Assembly (NCBI RefSeq): GCF_037392515.1
Contig: NC_090283.1
Span: forward strand, 15,809,501-15,873,500
Length of the DNA stretch: 64,000 nt
Direction of reading: 5' to 3'
Source of the DNA: Haliotis asinina
Taxonomy: Eukaryota; Mollusca; Gastropoda; Lepetellida; Haliotidae
The notes under the pieces were generated by a model, which had not been told where the DNA came from, did not search any database, and saw only the letters and a program-made list of their open reading frames with translations. Of the stretch, positions 33,537 to 44,693 are shown one piece after another. The first letter of the stretch is position 1. Each line of letters opens with the position of its first letter. The translations under genes and the position numbers were made by a program.

Positions 33537-35371
33537 AAGGATAGCGATGTGGACGATGGTTACGCAGGAAAATTAGGTGATGTGGACATACTACGTCAAC
33601 AGGCATCTGTGCAGTCAAGCAGATAGTTTGCTGTTTTAACCTGTCTGACAATTGTTATGTCTGACCAGGGAGACTATAACAAGCTGATGTTAACACATGT
33701 GATCTAACGATAGTTTTGCATTATTTAGTATGTTTTGGAAGGGATGGCCGGGGTGTATCTTTTATTCTTCCATTCATTCACATATGTACTTCATTCTTTT
33801 ACTATTTGTTTCATTCATTCACATATACATCTTGCTCTTATTCAATTCATTCATTGTAAGATTTCGACTGATACAGTCGGCTGAACTGGCTGAAGTACTG
33901 TAAAACGCAACCGAAGTTGCGCTGGAAACGAACCAAGTCATCGTGTACGATGGAGCATGACGAGGCGCATGTTAATTAGTACAAATGGTAAAGGAAGTAA
34001 GCGAGTGACTTATCCCTGTTGTAGATTATTTCTCGTCTGACAAATAGGAGAATACCCCATAACACCTCGGTCGAAGAAAAGCTGGGACGGGCAAACGAGA
34101 ATTATTAAAATGGATCTCACAATATTAAAACGAAACATGCTAAACTCAATAGCTTCACTTAAAACTACTGGGTAGGTACACTTTCCAAGCGTTAGGTTTT
34201 ACCCACGACAGAATGTATTCAACAACGGAAACTTTGACAACATACCGTGTGTCACTTAGAAAGAAACACAATTTTGGTGCTTTGTGTTTCCTTTGTGAGG
34301 GGTTTTACAAGACCATTAACTCACGACTGTCCTGGACGGAAGGTGACAGTATTTTGAGTTCTTTCCTTAATTGCCGAGTTTGGGGTACTTGCTTACTTAT
34401 TTGTTCTGAAGAAGCACAGACTGTGTGGTTTATATGTAAGTGGTTATTGGCGAATGTCAGTGGGATTGACAAGACATATTTCAATACAGTTTAAAGATCT
34501 CACAACACTGTTTATCAATGTGTCCCAGCATAGTCTTTATGTCACTGGAGTTCGGTCAATCTTGATGTGGGCTTTCACAAATAGCTTCAACTTCATAGAT
34601 ATAGCGTAACTTTTGTTATATTTATAGAATACATAAATTCAAAAGTATTCTAAGTGTACATGTTGCTGGAAGTAAAGCTCTGAGTTCAGGACCCGTGAAG
34701 ATCTTGAGTAGAACAGAGCTTCAGCAACTCATGCTTGCCATAAAAGGCGACTATGCTTGTCGCAAGAGGCGACTAACGGGATCGGGTGGTTAGATCGCTG
34801 ACTTGGTTGACACATGTCCCAATTGTGCATACCGATTCTCATGCTGTTGATCACTGGATTGTCTGGTTCAAACTCGATTATCTACAAAACGCCGCCGCAT
34901 TGCTGGAATATTGCCGCGTGCTACATAAAACTAAACACACTAAATTAAACTGAAATTATTTGTCATTATAATTTTATCTATTTTATAACCACATGTTTGC
35001 AAAATAAAGAAAACAGGCAAATGAAAATATTTTTGTCCGAGCGAGATTAGCCGAATTAAGACCGGAATGATTTCATTTTTTTGTAATTTACAACCTCCAA
35101 AATAGAAAAAAAACCTATGTATTTTGAGTGGAAGTGCAGATTCTTGTAATTAGCAGATCTGAATTAAGTCAACATTTTGTGTCATGATACTTATAAGTAT
35201 ATTCTCATTCATTTACAACCTCCAAAACACAAGAAAAGATGTATTTTGAGTAAAAGTAATTTTTCTCGCATATTTAAAAAAAACCTTTAATTTGGGAAAT
35301 TAAGCCAAAAAACTCATAAAGGCACTTTCATTCATTTACATCCTTCTCAACATTTTCGCCCATGGGCCACT
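33537..35371 (-). repeat. Right arm of the large inverted repeat
   Basis: The mirror of 29551-31185 (see that entry), from 'ggatagcgatgtggacgatg' next to the TTAA element out to 'gcccatgggccac'. It carries the paired SINE copy and about three of the GCCCATGGGC-type units. It ends sharply at 35371, where unrelated sequence begins. Confidence 0.88.
34690..34945 (+). repeat. Type 1 SINE-like repeat inside the right arm
   Basis: 'gacccgtgaagatcttgagt' to 'aaaactaaacacactaaatt'. It is the duplicated partner of 30097-30367. Confidence 0.9.
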
Positions 35372-36369
35372 GTTTGAACCATATTCGACGTAAATATTTT
35401 GCAACAAAGGAGTTTTCACATGTTTTCCCCTATGCAATAGCGTTACAACACTGACACAAGCCTTTTGTAATGAAATAATGAAAAACATACACGTGTTTCG
35501 ATGTTAATTTGATTTTGTTTGTTCAGAATTATTTTCTAACAGAATCAATAATTGAATGTTTAGCATTAATAAAAAATATTAACTATTAATGATATTTTGA
35601 TGCTAAATGCACATTTTTGCATCACCCCAGGTCATTATTAACTCGCCAATCACGAAATTCAAAAGTTCTTACACATACAGATTTATATGTTATGGACGAA
35701 ATATAGACGAGCTATCTGCTTTTCAATGTAATAATGCCATGGCCTGAGAAAACGTCAAAAACATCCACCCCCTGATGGTTCTAAAGTGAAATTGCTAGAT
35801 ACAGGAATCATTAACCATGCTGATCCAATGTTTTTGTTTTTTGTTTTTGCTTTGTTTGTTTTTGTTTGTTTGTGTTTGTTTGTTTGTTTGTTTGTTTTTG
35901 TTGTTTTTTGGTTCTTGTTTCTTTTCCTTATTTATTTTTTATTAGCATTTATTTTTATGTATTTTCTCTGTGTGTCTGTGTGTGGGGTGGGGGTGGGTGT
36001 GGGTGTGGGTGTTTTGTTTGCTTATGTTTTGGTTTTTGGGGGTTTTTTTCTTCATTTCTACTTTTGTTTTGTTGTTGTTTCTTTTATTTTATTTTTTTTG
36101 AGGGGGGGGAGGGTCTTTTTTCAAGATCTTTCCGAAATTTGCTTCATCGCAGATAAACCATTTTTATTTGTAAAAAGTTATTGCTACACGTGTATATTTA
36201 TTTAAAGCTGTACTGTACATATGTTGCACATGCAAGTGTACATGATGTTCTATTTATACACACTGACTTTAATTCTCCATTCGATATGGAGGACACCAGT
36301 ACTTGGTCTTCTGCAACCAGTGCACGTTGTAATAGGAGACATATGGTCTCAGTTGATCAGGCTTTCTGA
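35372..36369. other. T/G-rich simple sequence; no gene
   Basis: TTTG-type runs (about 35828-35925), a GGGTGT run (about 35983-36012) and G-rich stretches give long Phe/Val/Cys/Gly frames by composition alone. Nothing else was recognised. Confidence 0.6.
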
Positions 36370-36490
36370 CCTGAACGGGTCATCGTATCGCAACCGATGA
36401 TCACTGGATTGTCTGGACCAGACTCGACTATTTGCAGACCGCCACCATATACCTGGAATATTGCCGGGTGAAGCTGAAAACAACAAACAC
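36370..36490 (+). repeat. SINE-like repeat, type 1 (3' part)
   Basis: 'gatcactggattgtctggac', 'gcagaccgccaccatatacc', 'ggaatattgccgggtgaagc'. The head is missing apart from a trace of 'cgggtcatcg'. Confidence 0.8.
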
Positions 36491-37034
36491 TCTTCAAAAT
36501 ATATCCCTACATTTGGATTCAAACCGATTTTTGAAAATACATTATCATAGTCTACACTCGTTCTGGTGTTTTCTACATTTTGCATGTTCTCCTTACTGTA
36601 GACACAACAGGTACTAGTTTACCTGCATGTTGCTGATACCTTACAATCAATTGGCTATAATTCTCTCTTCAAAACTGGTGTTCAAATGTTACCGAGGCCA
36701 TCATGATGTCATCGACGCTTATGATTACCAAATAATCTTTAACTGACACAATGCCATTAATTACAACAATGTTCAATGTGTCTGGTTCAGCCCTGTCTCT
36801 TAGTAACAGAGGAGGGGAAAATTACTCCACCGACATACTTAAATCAATACCCAATGTTCTGCAAGTAAATGTGATGTGGATAATCGTTCATCGGCATTGA
36901 TGTAGATTTGGTCTGTTTCGTGCATACTGTATACTTGAAACACGAATATACATCAGCCGCAAACAGGCTCAGTTCGATGCGAATACACAGAAGCGTCTAG
37001 AAGAGGTGTTACGAAGACGACATCTGGCTGGAAT

Positions 37035-37068
37035 ATGCTGTTCACTCTTTGCTTCGCACTGCTAAAAG
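37035..37068 (+). CDS. Orphan signal-peptide exon of the FTP-PAN family (B)
   Basis: ATG at 37035 gives MLFTLCFALLK, then a phase-1 donor GTATG. The DNA around it ('gctgttcactctttgct...ctgct..aaggtatgttt') closely matches the first exon of copy D (56443-56497) and its splice site. No FTP or PAN exon follows before the first exon of copy C at 44694. It may be an alternative first exon spliced to 47048, or the remains of a copy whose body is lost. The upstream part of the exon lacks the longer N-terminus seen in copies A, C and D. Confidence 0.6.
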
Positions 37069-37525
37069 GTATGTTTCATGAACTTCATCTGGATCTTTTT
37101 TTCCACCCTGTACGCCCAAAACACCAAAGGTAAAGTGTTGCTTTCTCAGATGACGTTCTGTTCATATATATCGTCATATTTTTTTCTCTTTATGGCATAA
37201 CTCGTTAAACCTCACTGTCATTTTTTCACAGTTATCCTAAAAAAAATACTTGCAAATACATTTTTACATTTATTGATGAGTTGCTGGGTGGTGGTGGTGT
37301 GCGAGGATGGAGTAGTGGGGGAGTTTTCCGACCTAAAGGAGATTTGGATACATGTATGTGTGATAAAAACAAAATGGCGGCGGGTTTGAGACATTCAGTA
37401 AAGTCTGTGTTACATTGTTACAACTATGTACCTTAAATGCATAAGTTTTCCATATAAATATTCTCTTTCTGAGTAATTGTCTTAGACAATACTTTTGTTT
37501 GCAAGAATAATTAGAACTTATTATT

Positions 37526-37577
37526 TTAAGCGCACTTCTTAAGCGCACTTCTTAAGCGCACTTCTCAAGCGCACCCC
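37526..37577. repeat. 13-bp tandem repeat, four copies
   Basis: The unit TTAAGCGCACTTC is repeated four times with the last copies changed. No other feature lies between the orphan exon and 37800. Confidence 0.85.
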
Positions 37578-37803
37578 TTTACACTCTTAACAGTGAAGGT
37601 TTCCAGGGATTTCATTTACAGATATAAGGTAAACTTTGAAAGAATATTTTAGGATTACGCGACCTAAAATTCAGAAATTTTATATATTTGTCCTAATTCA
37701 TGATTGTCAAGCGGCGGAATGGTACTCGACTGTGGTATACTAGTGTTCAAAAGAAACTAGACACCGCAAGACATTACATACAAATTTACCCAAGCATCTG
37801 TCA

Positions 37804-38052
37804 TCATACTGATGCAGCTACTGCGACAAGGAGACAGTACGTCAGACACAGCCAGGAGCTCCAACAAGTGTGAAAACGCCAAGAGATGATAGCCACTTTC
37901 AGTGAAATTTGAGCATGACCGATCGTAGTTGTTCCACTGACAATCGTCTCAGAACTTGCATCGACGGTTGGTTCTGGTTTCAGTTTCTTCCCTAAGATGA
38001 CGTCGCTGACAGCTGTTTCCTGTTCAGTGCTGCTTCGTTTATATTTCCTCAC
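37804..38052 (-). CDS. Unidentified open frame, possible exon
   Basis: An 82-codon frame with a charged, non-repetitive start ('RKYKRSSTEQETAVSD', 'KKLKPEPTVDASSE') and a hydrophobic Cys/Trp-containing end. I recognise no family, and no flanking exon could be joined. It may be an exon, a transposon relic or chance. Confidence 0.2.
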   Translation of the reverse strand: MRKYKRSSTEQETAVSDVILGKKLKPEPTVDASSETIVSGTTTIGHAQISLKVAIISWRFHTCWSSWLCLTYCLLVAVAASV

Positions 38053-40339
38053 TGCATTGCTCCTGTGGAAGGTTGTTTTAGCAATTAGGTCCTCGTCAAT
38101 TTATAGTTGATACAATCTCGTGGCCCACGTCGCACGAAGGGAATAGTTACGGCAGATTCCGGCAAAGAATCATTGGTATAGCGTAGTACATTTGAAAATA
38201 TTAGTGTCACTCAGTGCTACTTCATAAATGCCAGGGAACTATGTGGCTTTATAAATATTACCTTTTAAGAAATGCGAACCATATACGTATTTCGTCCAAA
38301 AACAGAAATGTTTTGGCTTCTGTCGGTGTCACTTTAAGATTACACAAACAAAGACTACAAAGACTTCTGTTCTTGTTCAGTGCCTGTTGGAATTACAGAC
38401 AAGCCATAACAAGGAGTCATCGCCATCTCTTTTTGTTTCCTAACATCAAAAGATGTTTCGCATTTGCACTGCCTCAAGGTGTGCACAGAAAGACGGATAT
38501 TAATGCTTATCATTTTAGTTGGGCAAGAACTAACGAGGTTGTTAACGCGGTTTTTCATGAAACACTGCTCGTGCAACTATCATGAATGATTGGAAATATG
38601 TAGCTGGACAACTTACCGTGGCTGCACGTCTGCACATCCTACCAATGGTCTGTTTTGTTTTTTGTTTTTGTTGTTTTGGGGGTTTTTTTTATGTTTTCCT
38701 GTCGGTTGAACACTAAACCACTGATCATTTCTTGGTTTCTGAAGGGGACGTACATACAAATCATCTGGAGCATTCTTTGGCCGAACAGCCAGGTGTGTCG
38801 GAATATTCTTACCATGCTCTTGTCTCGATAATCGGATTAGCACAAGCTATTAGAGATTTCGGCTCCTCCTTCAGCCCTCTCTGAGAGAATTTAGTTTTTC
38901 GGAATATCGCAAGTATTCCCCTTGCTCGTTCTCACCAATCTCAAAATGATCAACAGTTTAGTGACAATGTTGGTCTCCGCTCCTTTGTGTTCATTGTCCC
39001 TCTACAGGGGTTACTCTTGTCATACCTTCCTATGTGGGATGATAGGAGTAACATCTGTGGGGAGAGAATGAATCAAATAGGGATAAAGCTATAGTCGTTG
39101 TATTTACCAAGAACGTTGCCGTTGCCGTTGCCGTTGCCGTTGGTTTATCACACCGACGTCTACTTGCCACTCAAATGAGCTAATGTACTTAATGCACCGA
39201 ATAATGAATCTCATTTCAAAATATATAGCTTACTCCAAGTCCATTTGAAACCTCAAGTGCATGAGGTAATAACTGATTGTTGAAGTTGTGTGTTATTACA
39301 CTCTGGTAAAGCTTTCTGTGGCAGTGTTAGAAGTCGGAGAGATAACTTTTTAATTCAGGTGAATACAGATTTTCTTTTACTTTCTCTTTATTTTTCACAT
39401 AATCATGCGCTTTTTAATGATCTTCCTGCATGATATGAACTTTTCAGATTCATTTCCATCAACTTGAGCGCAGAGTACTTTAAAAGAAAATGTAAGTAAG
39501 CTGAGAAAAAATATGAATGTTTATATCTAAGATCAGTTCTTTTCACCCACGAATGATGTTTGAGTGTTTTCCAATACAGCGTTATTTGTGATCAGTTTAT
39601 TGCGGTACAAATCATTCTGTCAATGTTTTGAACCCTTTGACAGAGGTTATTATTGTAAATTGAAAGGGCGGTAAGAAGACATCAAACTCCCTACCTATTT
39701 ATTTGCGAATGTTTAACCCAAATATGAATAACACCATTTCTTATATTCCTCGTTAAAACGCTACTGGTGCTTTACTTCACTGCTCATGCGCAGATAAATT
39801 ACAGTCGTTAGTAATAAGCTCTATTAGCGGACAATACTAATGTGTGTTAGGTCAGTTATGAAAAAGACAAACCATCACCTGCCCTTGTTATTATAGAATT
39901 CTCTCCCTTTCCGGGTACTGGAGATAGGGCTCGATGCCTGCTCTACCGGATTCGAGTACCGAGTACCAGTCCCAGCCCTGCATACATCGCTGTTTACGCG
40001 GTCCAGTCCACATCTAATCCCCTCTCGCTTACCTCAAGTGCACTGGATGGACTAGTCCAATTATTAAGGCTTCATTAGGCATACGATCAAATTCAAGTAT
40101 CGTACAAGAAGTAGTAGGTGTATGATGAATTGTTGATTGACATATAAATATCATAACATGTAATATATCTAAACGTCAGCAATTTGAAATGCCACAACAT
40201 TATGTCTGATTTAGGCAAGTTTTAGGAGGTGTCCGAGAACATCTAGAATTCGCAGTGGTGTTTTCTAACTGGTTAGAAGCTTGTCCTTCAGTTTCAACAG
40301 TCGATTCTCTGTCTCCCTGTAGATACATTTTCTTGCCGA
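38053..40339. other. No recognised gene; a (GTTGCC)n run
   Basis: A GTTGCC run lies at 39115-39142. T- and G-rich runs lie near 38650-38690. Frames in 38214-38843 show no family features on either strand. Confidence 0.45.
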
Positions 40340-40762
40340 TTGGGCTGCTCCAAATTCAAGTTGAACAATTTTTACCGTGTCTGCAGTCTCAGTCTTCTTA
40401 ATCACTTCAGTGAATCTGAAAATGTTGGGATGGCGATAGGGCAAGGTCTGGTTTTGTCTACTGTGGAATCCATCCAAGTTGTTGGTGCGGGGCCCGACAG
40501 TCAGGTGATGATTCCAAGTTGGATGAGGGATCTGGCGTCATCGTCGACCCACGTGCAGACAATGTACCAAGTCGTTGAGGGCAGTAGCTCTAGGCACATC
40601 TGGGACTGACTCCATGGCATCAACCCAAGTATCCTGGACGCAGTCTACAGGGAGAAGGGTAAGGACGGCAGCTCCCTGATAGTGTTTACTCCAGACCACA
40701 AAAAGGGCAGGGTGAAGTTTCTACAGAAAAGGGCACATAGGCACCACACTACCTGATCTGTG
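40340..40762 (+). pseudogene. Unidentified coding relic (one stop)
   Basis: One frame stays open for 141 codons except for a single TGA at 40607. It has protein-like composition: 'HFSESENVGMAIGQGLVLST', then 'SMRDLASSSTHVQTMYQVVE', and after the stop 'INPSILDAVYREKGKDGSSL', 'VFTPDHKKGRVKFLQKRAHR'. I cannot name the family. It could be part of a transposon or of a decayed host gene. No splice sites or flanking domains were seen. Confidence 0.3.
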
Positions 40763-42371
40763 TCTGGACAGCAGGGTCTTCCTTGTATTGAACAGCCAGT
40801 CTGAGGTCCAGAGTCTAGCTCAGTAAGAAATAAGTTGTTACTGAACATATTTGAATCCTCTACTCCCAAATCCTCTCTCTATAATCCCACCCTGGGCTTC
40901 AATTATATCCATAGGCACGTGCATTATTCTGCGTAGACTTTTTGTAGAAGTTTTCGCGGGTAGAAATTTTGTTAGATAACCATCCGCGAAACGTATGACA
41001 ATACAATACTGGTATTTTTTGTGAACACTTTAAGAGACAAAGATGATCATTATTATCATGGTAAACACTGTTTAGGTCTGTAACGAGACCGTACTGTCAC
41101 TATCACACAATCTGCCACTATTACCTTATGTTAAAAGGCACATTGTGTTATATAAAGAGATCGGTAATCAATATGAAATTACATTTTAAACATGCATCAA
41201 TCGACAGTATCACGCTTATACATCAGTAAAGTACATTAACAAAACCTTAACGCATTCCTATCCATTTTTCAAATCTATAAAGCTATAACTAATCCCTTCC
41301 ATATAACACAATGTAAATTCTTCTTAAATGCAATACGCGTTATACATTAAGAGTGGTATTCTTTAAATGCACATCTCTCACAAACTTTAAAGACCTCTGC
41401 CACAGCGACAAAGGACATCAATTATTTACTTAACTTAAATGCTTCATCTCGGGTTCACATTAAGGACTGAAGCTGACATACCATTTCATTTGACAAATGT
41501 TGAGAACCTCAAGGGTTTATTTACTCCAAACGCATTATGGAATCTAAACATGCAGGTATTTAGATTATTGGCTTCCTGGTACTATACTAAAGCGTTATTG
41601 ACAGCTTTGGATGCTTTTGGACAGTTTGTCAGTTCTGTTGGTCGATAATACATTGTAAAGGGCGTAGGCACGTAGTTTTGAGATCTCAGTACGGGCTTTG
41701 CACGCTGTCGCATTTATTATACCCAAGGAGCTCGTGGAATGAACATAGTTATAATTTCTCACTCCTTGTTTCGGTTCATTAGTTGTATTTTAGTGTATCT
41801 TTGCTGCTTTTGGAATGTTTGGAAGTTAGTCATTTTGCTTAAAATGGAAGGTGGTTTCGATTATCAGATGAGTACCTGTTTTGCAATTTAGAATTCTATG
41901 TTCACTCCTATGATGACTGATATCACCTATGTGGTTAATTGTATAGAATCATGAGGTTAATTGTATACAACCATGAGGTTAATTGCATACAACCATGAAC
42001 AATCATTGCAAATGATTATTATGTATATTTTAGTGAAATATGTGTACATTCGTTTTGAGGCCGTTTTTCATAAGAAAAGAATTTCCTCCTTGATAATAAA
42101 GTCTGATAATGTCTTATCAGATCGCAAAACCCAGGATATTGATAATCTGGTATGCCGTTGGCAGCCAATCAGTATTTCGACATAGCACATGCACTATTTG
42201 ATGTACAAACATACGTTTACAACGAAAATAAACATGCTGTTTTTAGCGTGGCGTCACGAATAGTGTTACGTTGTGTGTTCCTGTGTGTTTTAATTTTTGC
42301 CAAATCATGATCAATCAATTTTTGATGTTTCATTTACACTATCAGACTGTGTGTAATTGGGCACATTTAAA
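40763..42371. other. No recognised gene
   Basis: A short tandem repeat of about 27 bp ('catgaggttaattgtataca' type, 41937-42000) is the only structure seen. Confidence 0.45.
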
Positions 42372-42504
42372 GCGACCCGTGAAGATCCAGTTTCCATTTA
42401 ATTTTGATCTTCAGAAACCCACGCTTGTCATAACAGGCGACTTCTGGAATCTGGTGGTCAGGCTGTCCGACATGGTTGTCACGTGGTATCGTATCCCTCT
42501 AATG

Positions 42505-43084
42505 AAACATACAGCTTCATGGTTTACAACTTCTTGTTTATTACGTTGAGCAACGTTTCGATGTAGATTCTTACATCTTTTTCAAGCTAAATGTGAATAC
42601 AACCCAATAGTGAAAAGCTTCGTATACATGGTATGTTGTGACAAACAGCGGATTAACATAACAACAGCATGTGATAGAGTAAACAAGTGGTACATAAGTG
42701 GAACAGACCAGTACGGAACTAAGACAACAAACAGCACTAGTATCCTTGGTCTCGTTTGATCACAGGTTTGTGGTGGCGAATTTAGATGGCTTCCCAATGT
42801 TTGGTTGACAGGACTTCGAATTAGTCGAACTTGATTCGATGAGAGAGGAATTTTTGTTGATGGCCTAAGAGGGCCGATTTGCTGTCTGCCTTGGCTATAG
42901 AGGACTTGTGTCCTTCTATGCGGGTGTCAACGGGGCGGGAGGTTTCACCCATATATGCATCACCACATTCACAGTTGATCTTGTAAATCACTCCTTTGGG
43001 ATGTTGCATGCTGGAGGGTGGGTTACGGTCACTGGCTTAGGGGATGGTCCTGGGGGTTGGAGAGCCAGACACTGATCTCTCTAG
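42505..43084 (-). mobile_element. Penelope-like element remnant (GIY-YIG end and terminal repeat)
   Basis: At 43009-42821 the - strand encodes 'GVIYKINCECGDAYMGETSR' followed by 'DTRIEGHKSSIAKADSKSAL', a GIY-YIG endonuclease of the kind fused to the reverse transcriptase of Penelope elements. A C-terminal tail ('SPPQTCDQTRPR') and a non-coding 3' part follow. The RT is absent, so this is a heavily 5'-truncated fossil. The 3' part holds the hammerhead-like motif listed next. The insertion split a SINE copy. Confidence 0.8.
42542..42590 (-). ncRNA. Hammerhead ribozyme-like motif of the Penelope terminal repeat
   Basis: Read on the - strand: 'gcttgaaaaa' in the position of the first core box, a 6-bp stem GATGTA/TACATC with loop AGAATC, a perfect GAAAC box, and a tiny third stem CGTT/AACG with loop GCTC followed by TAA. 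This is the short-stem-III hammerhead layout known from Penelope-like elements. The first box is imperfect, so activity is unlikely. Confidence 0.55.
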
Positions 43085-43190
43085 TATAGATCAATGGTCA
43101 TACTGTGGATGACTTGATTGTCTATTCCAGACTGGATAATTTACAATTTGCCGCTGTCTCTCCAGGTTAAACGATAGTAATGTCACTCAC

Positions 43191-44693
43191 CATTTCACCC
43201 AATATCAACCTGACAAGCCCTGTCACAGTTAAAAGCGTTCAAATATTTGACAATATCTTTCGTTCATTCGAAAAATACATGTTGCTAACTTCTGAATCAG
43301 TTTTTTTTTCAGTATATTATTTAATAGGCCATGTAACAGTATTTCCGCTACAACTTGTTCATCCTTGCCCGACCAGGTGAATACTAGTGTCCAGACTGTT
43401 TAGGTCTATTATTGTGAAGGGGTTTGGCTTTGTCAGTTGATTGTCAACATGTCCGAACAACCGCGGCAAGGTTGCCGTTTAACATCTCACTGTCGAGAAA
43501 TCGTCAGCAATGTCCTAACTTTAAGAAAAGGGGTTTAATGTGTCCCATGTATGCATGCTTCGCACGAACGCAATATTAATTTCATTCCATATTTCAAAAA
43601 GTTTATTCGACCTGCTGTTTGTGCCATTTGACCTCCCTGGTCATGCATATGTAGAGTAGCTCAGGTCAAGCTGAGCAAGCTGTAAGCCTATATTGACACC
43701 GGATTTACATACATTTGTAAACGTTTTTTGTAAATTTGGAGATAAGAATAATGCATCTGGGCCCTTACTCTCGAAACGTTAGTAGTCCTAACAATTCTTA
43801 ACTTTAATCGTAGCCAGTGTGTTAAGAATGGGCTTAAGAAGTGCGTAGAAGTCCTGTTTCTTTTTACATATAGTCAAACAGCGTTGTGTCAATCATGGAC
43901 TTGTCGAATATCCTACCTGGTTTTGCGTCCCAGTGGTCTCTCACAGCATATCTTTCTATTTTGGAAGATACATTTTGTTTGTTTTCATGTTATGCTGGAG
44001 GCCTTCCCGTGTACCGGGGTTACAATGTGTATTTCATAACTTCGACCTTCGAGAAATCATACTCTTTCTTTCTTTCTCTCTGAGAAGATTTGAAATATGA
44101 ATCCTGTTTTGGAATCTTTCAAAACGTTTTCAGAAAGCATATCGAGAAAAGATCCAAATTCCACGCACATGTACTTTTATTTACACGACTTCCTGTGCAT
44201 GCCACACTCTTAACAATATGGAGGCAGGGGACATATCCGATTTTCTTCACACATTGTCCCCATCGAACGTATGGTCTTTTGTTTGGCAAGCGAACAATTT
44301 GGCTTGCCTTTGCACGTGTTTGTGACCAGAAGGAAGAAAATTCCCATCTTCCGATAGTGGCTCATGATTTTCACAGATGCTTCTCCTAATCATGAAAAGG
44401 TTTATCCCGCCTAGTATTTCATGAACACACGCGTTGACCTGGATTCGTCACGTGTTTGGCCTGGTTCCTTTGTGTCCACCAAGGCAAATATTTATCTGTT
44501 GACATGCTTTGGGTCAATACTTCAGAGTCGGCCAAGGACGCGACTAATAGGAATAACGGATAATCATTTAGTGAAATTGATGTATCTCTGTTATTGATCT
44601 CGTAATTATATTACATGAATAATACAGATGAAATTCTGATACAGATGCTGATCAGCGTCGATCTTAAACGCTCCGACACCTAGAGACGGAAGC
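43191..44693. other. Spacer before copy C; possible MITE end
   Basis: At 43757, 'gggcccttactctcgaaacg' resembles the end of Harbinger-type MITEs, but no partner end was found. Nothing else was recognised; the frame at 44090-44389 has no family features. Confidence 0.35.

Larger units (their letters stand above)
42372..43190 (+). repeat. Type 1 SINE-like repeat split by a Penelope-like insertion
   Basis: Left half 42372-42504 ('gacccgtgaagatccagttt', 'cgcttgtcataacaggcgac', 'ctggtggtcaggctgtccga'). Right half 43085-43190 ('gatcaatggtcatactgtgg', 'tgattgtctattccagactg', 'caatttgccgctgtctctcc'). The halves are collinear with the type-1 consensus, and the Penelope-like piece lies exactly between them. 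Confidence 0.75.

Noticed and set aside
35786-36205. A 139-codon hydrophobic frame that could suggest a membrane protein
   Set aside because: It is composed almost entirely of TTTG and GGGTGT simple sequence; composition explains it.
38214-38585. Frames on both strands that might be a second THAP-type domain
   Set aside because: The Cys/His spacing and the FPxDP motif of THAP are not present.
44090-44389. A 99-codon frame upstream of copy C
   Set aside because: It has background composition, no known motif, no splice sites and no sign of conservation.
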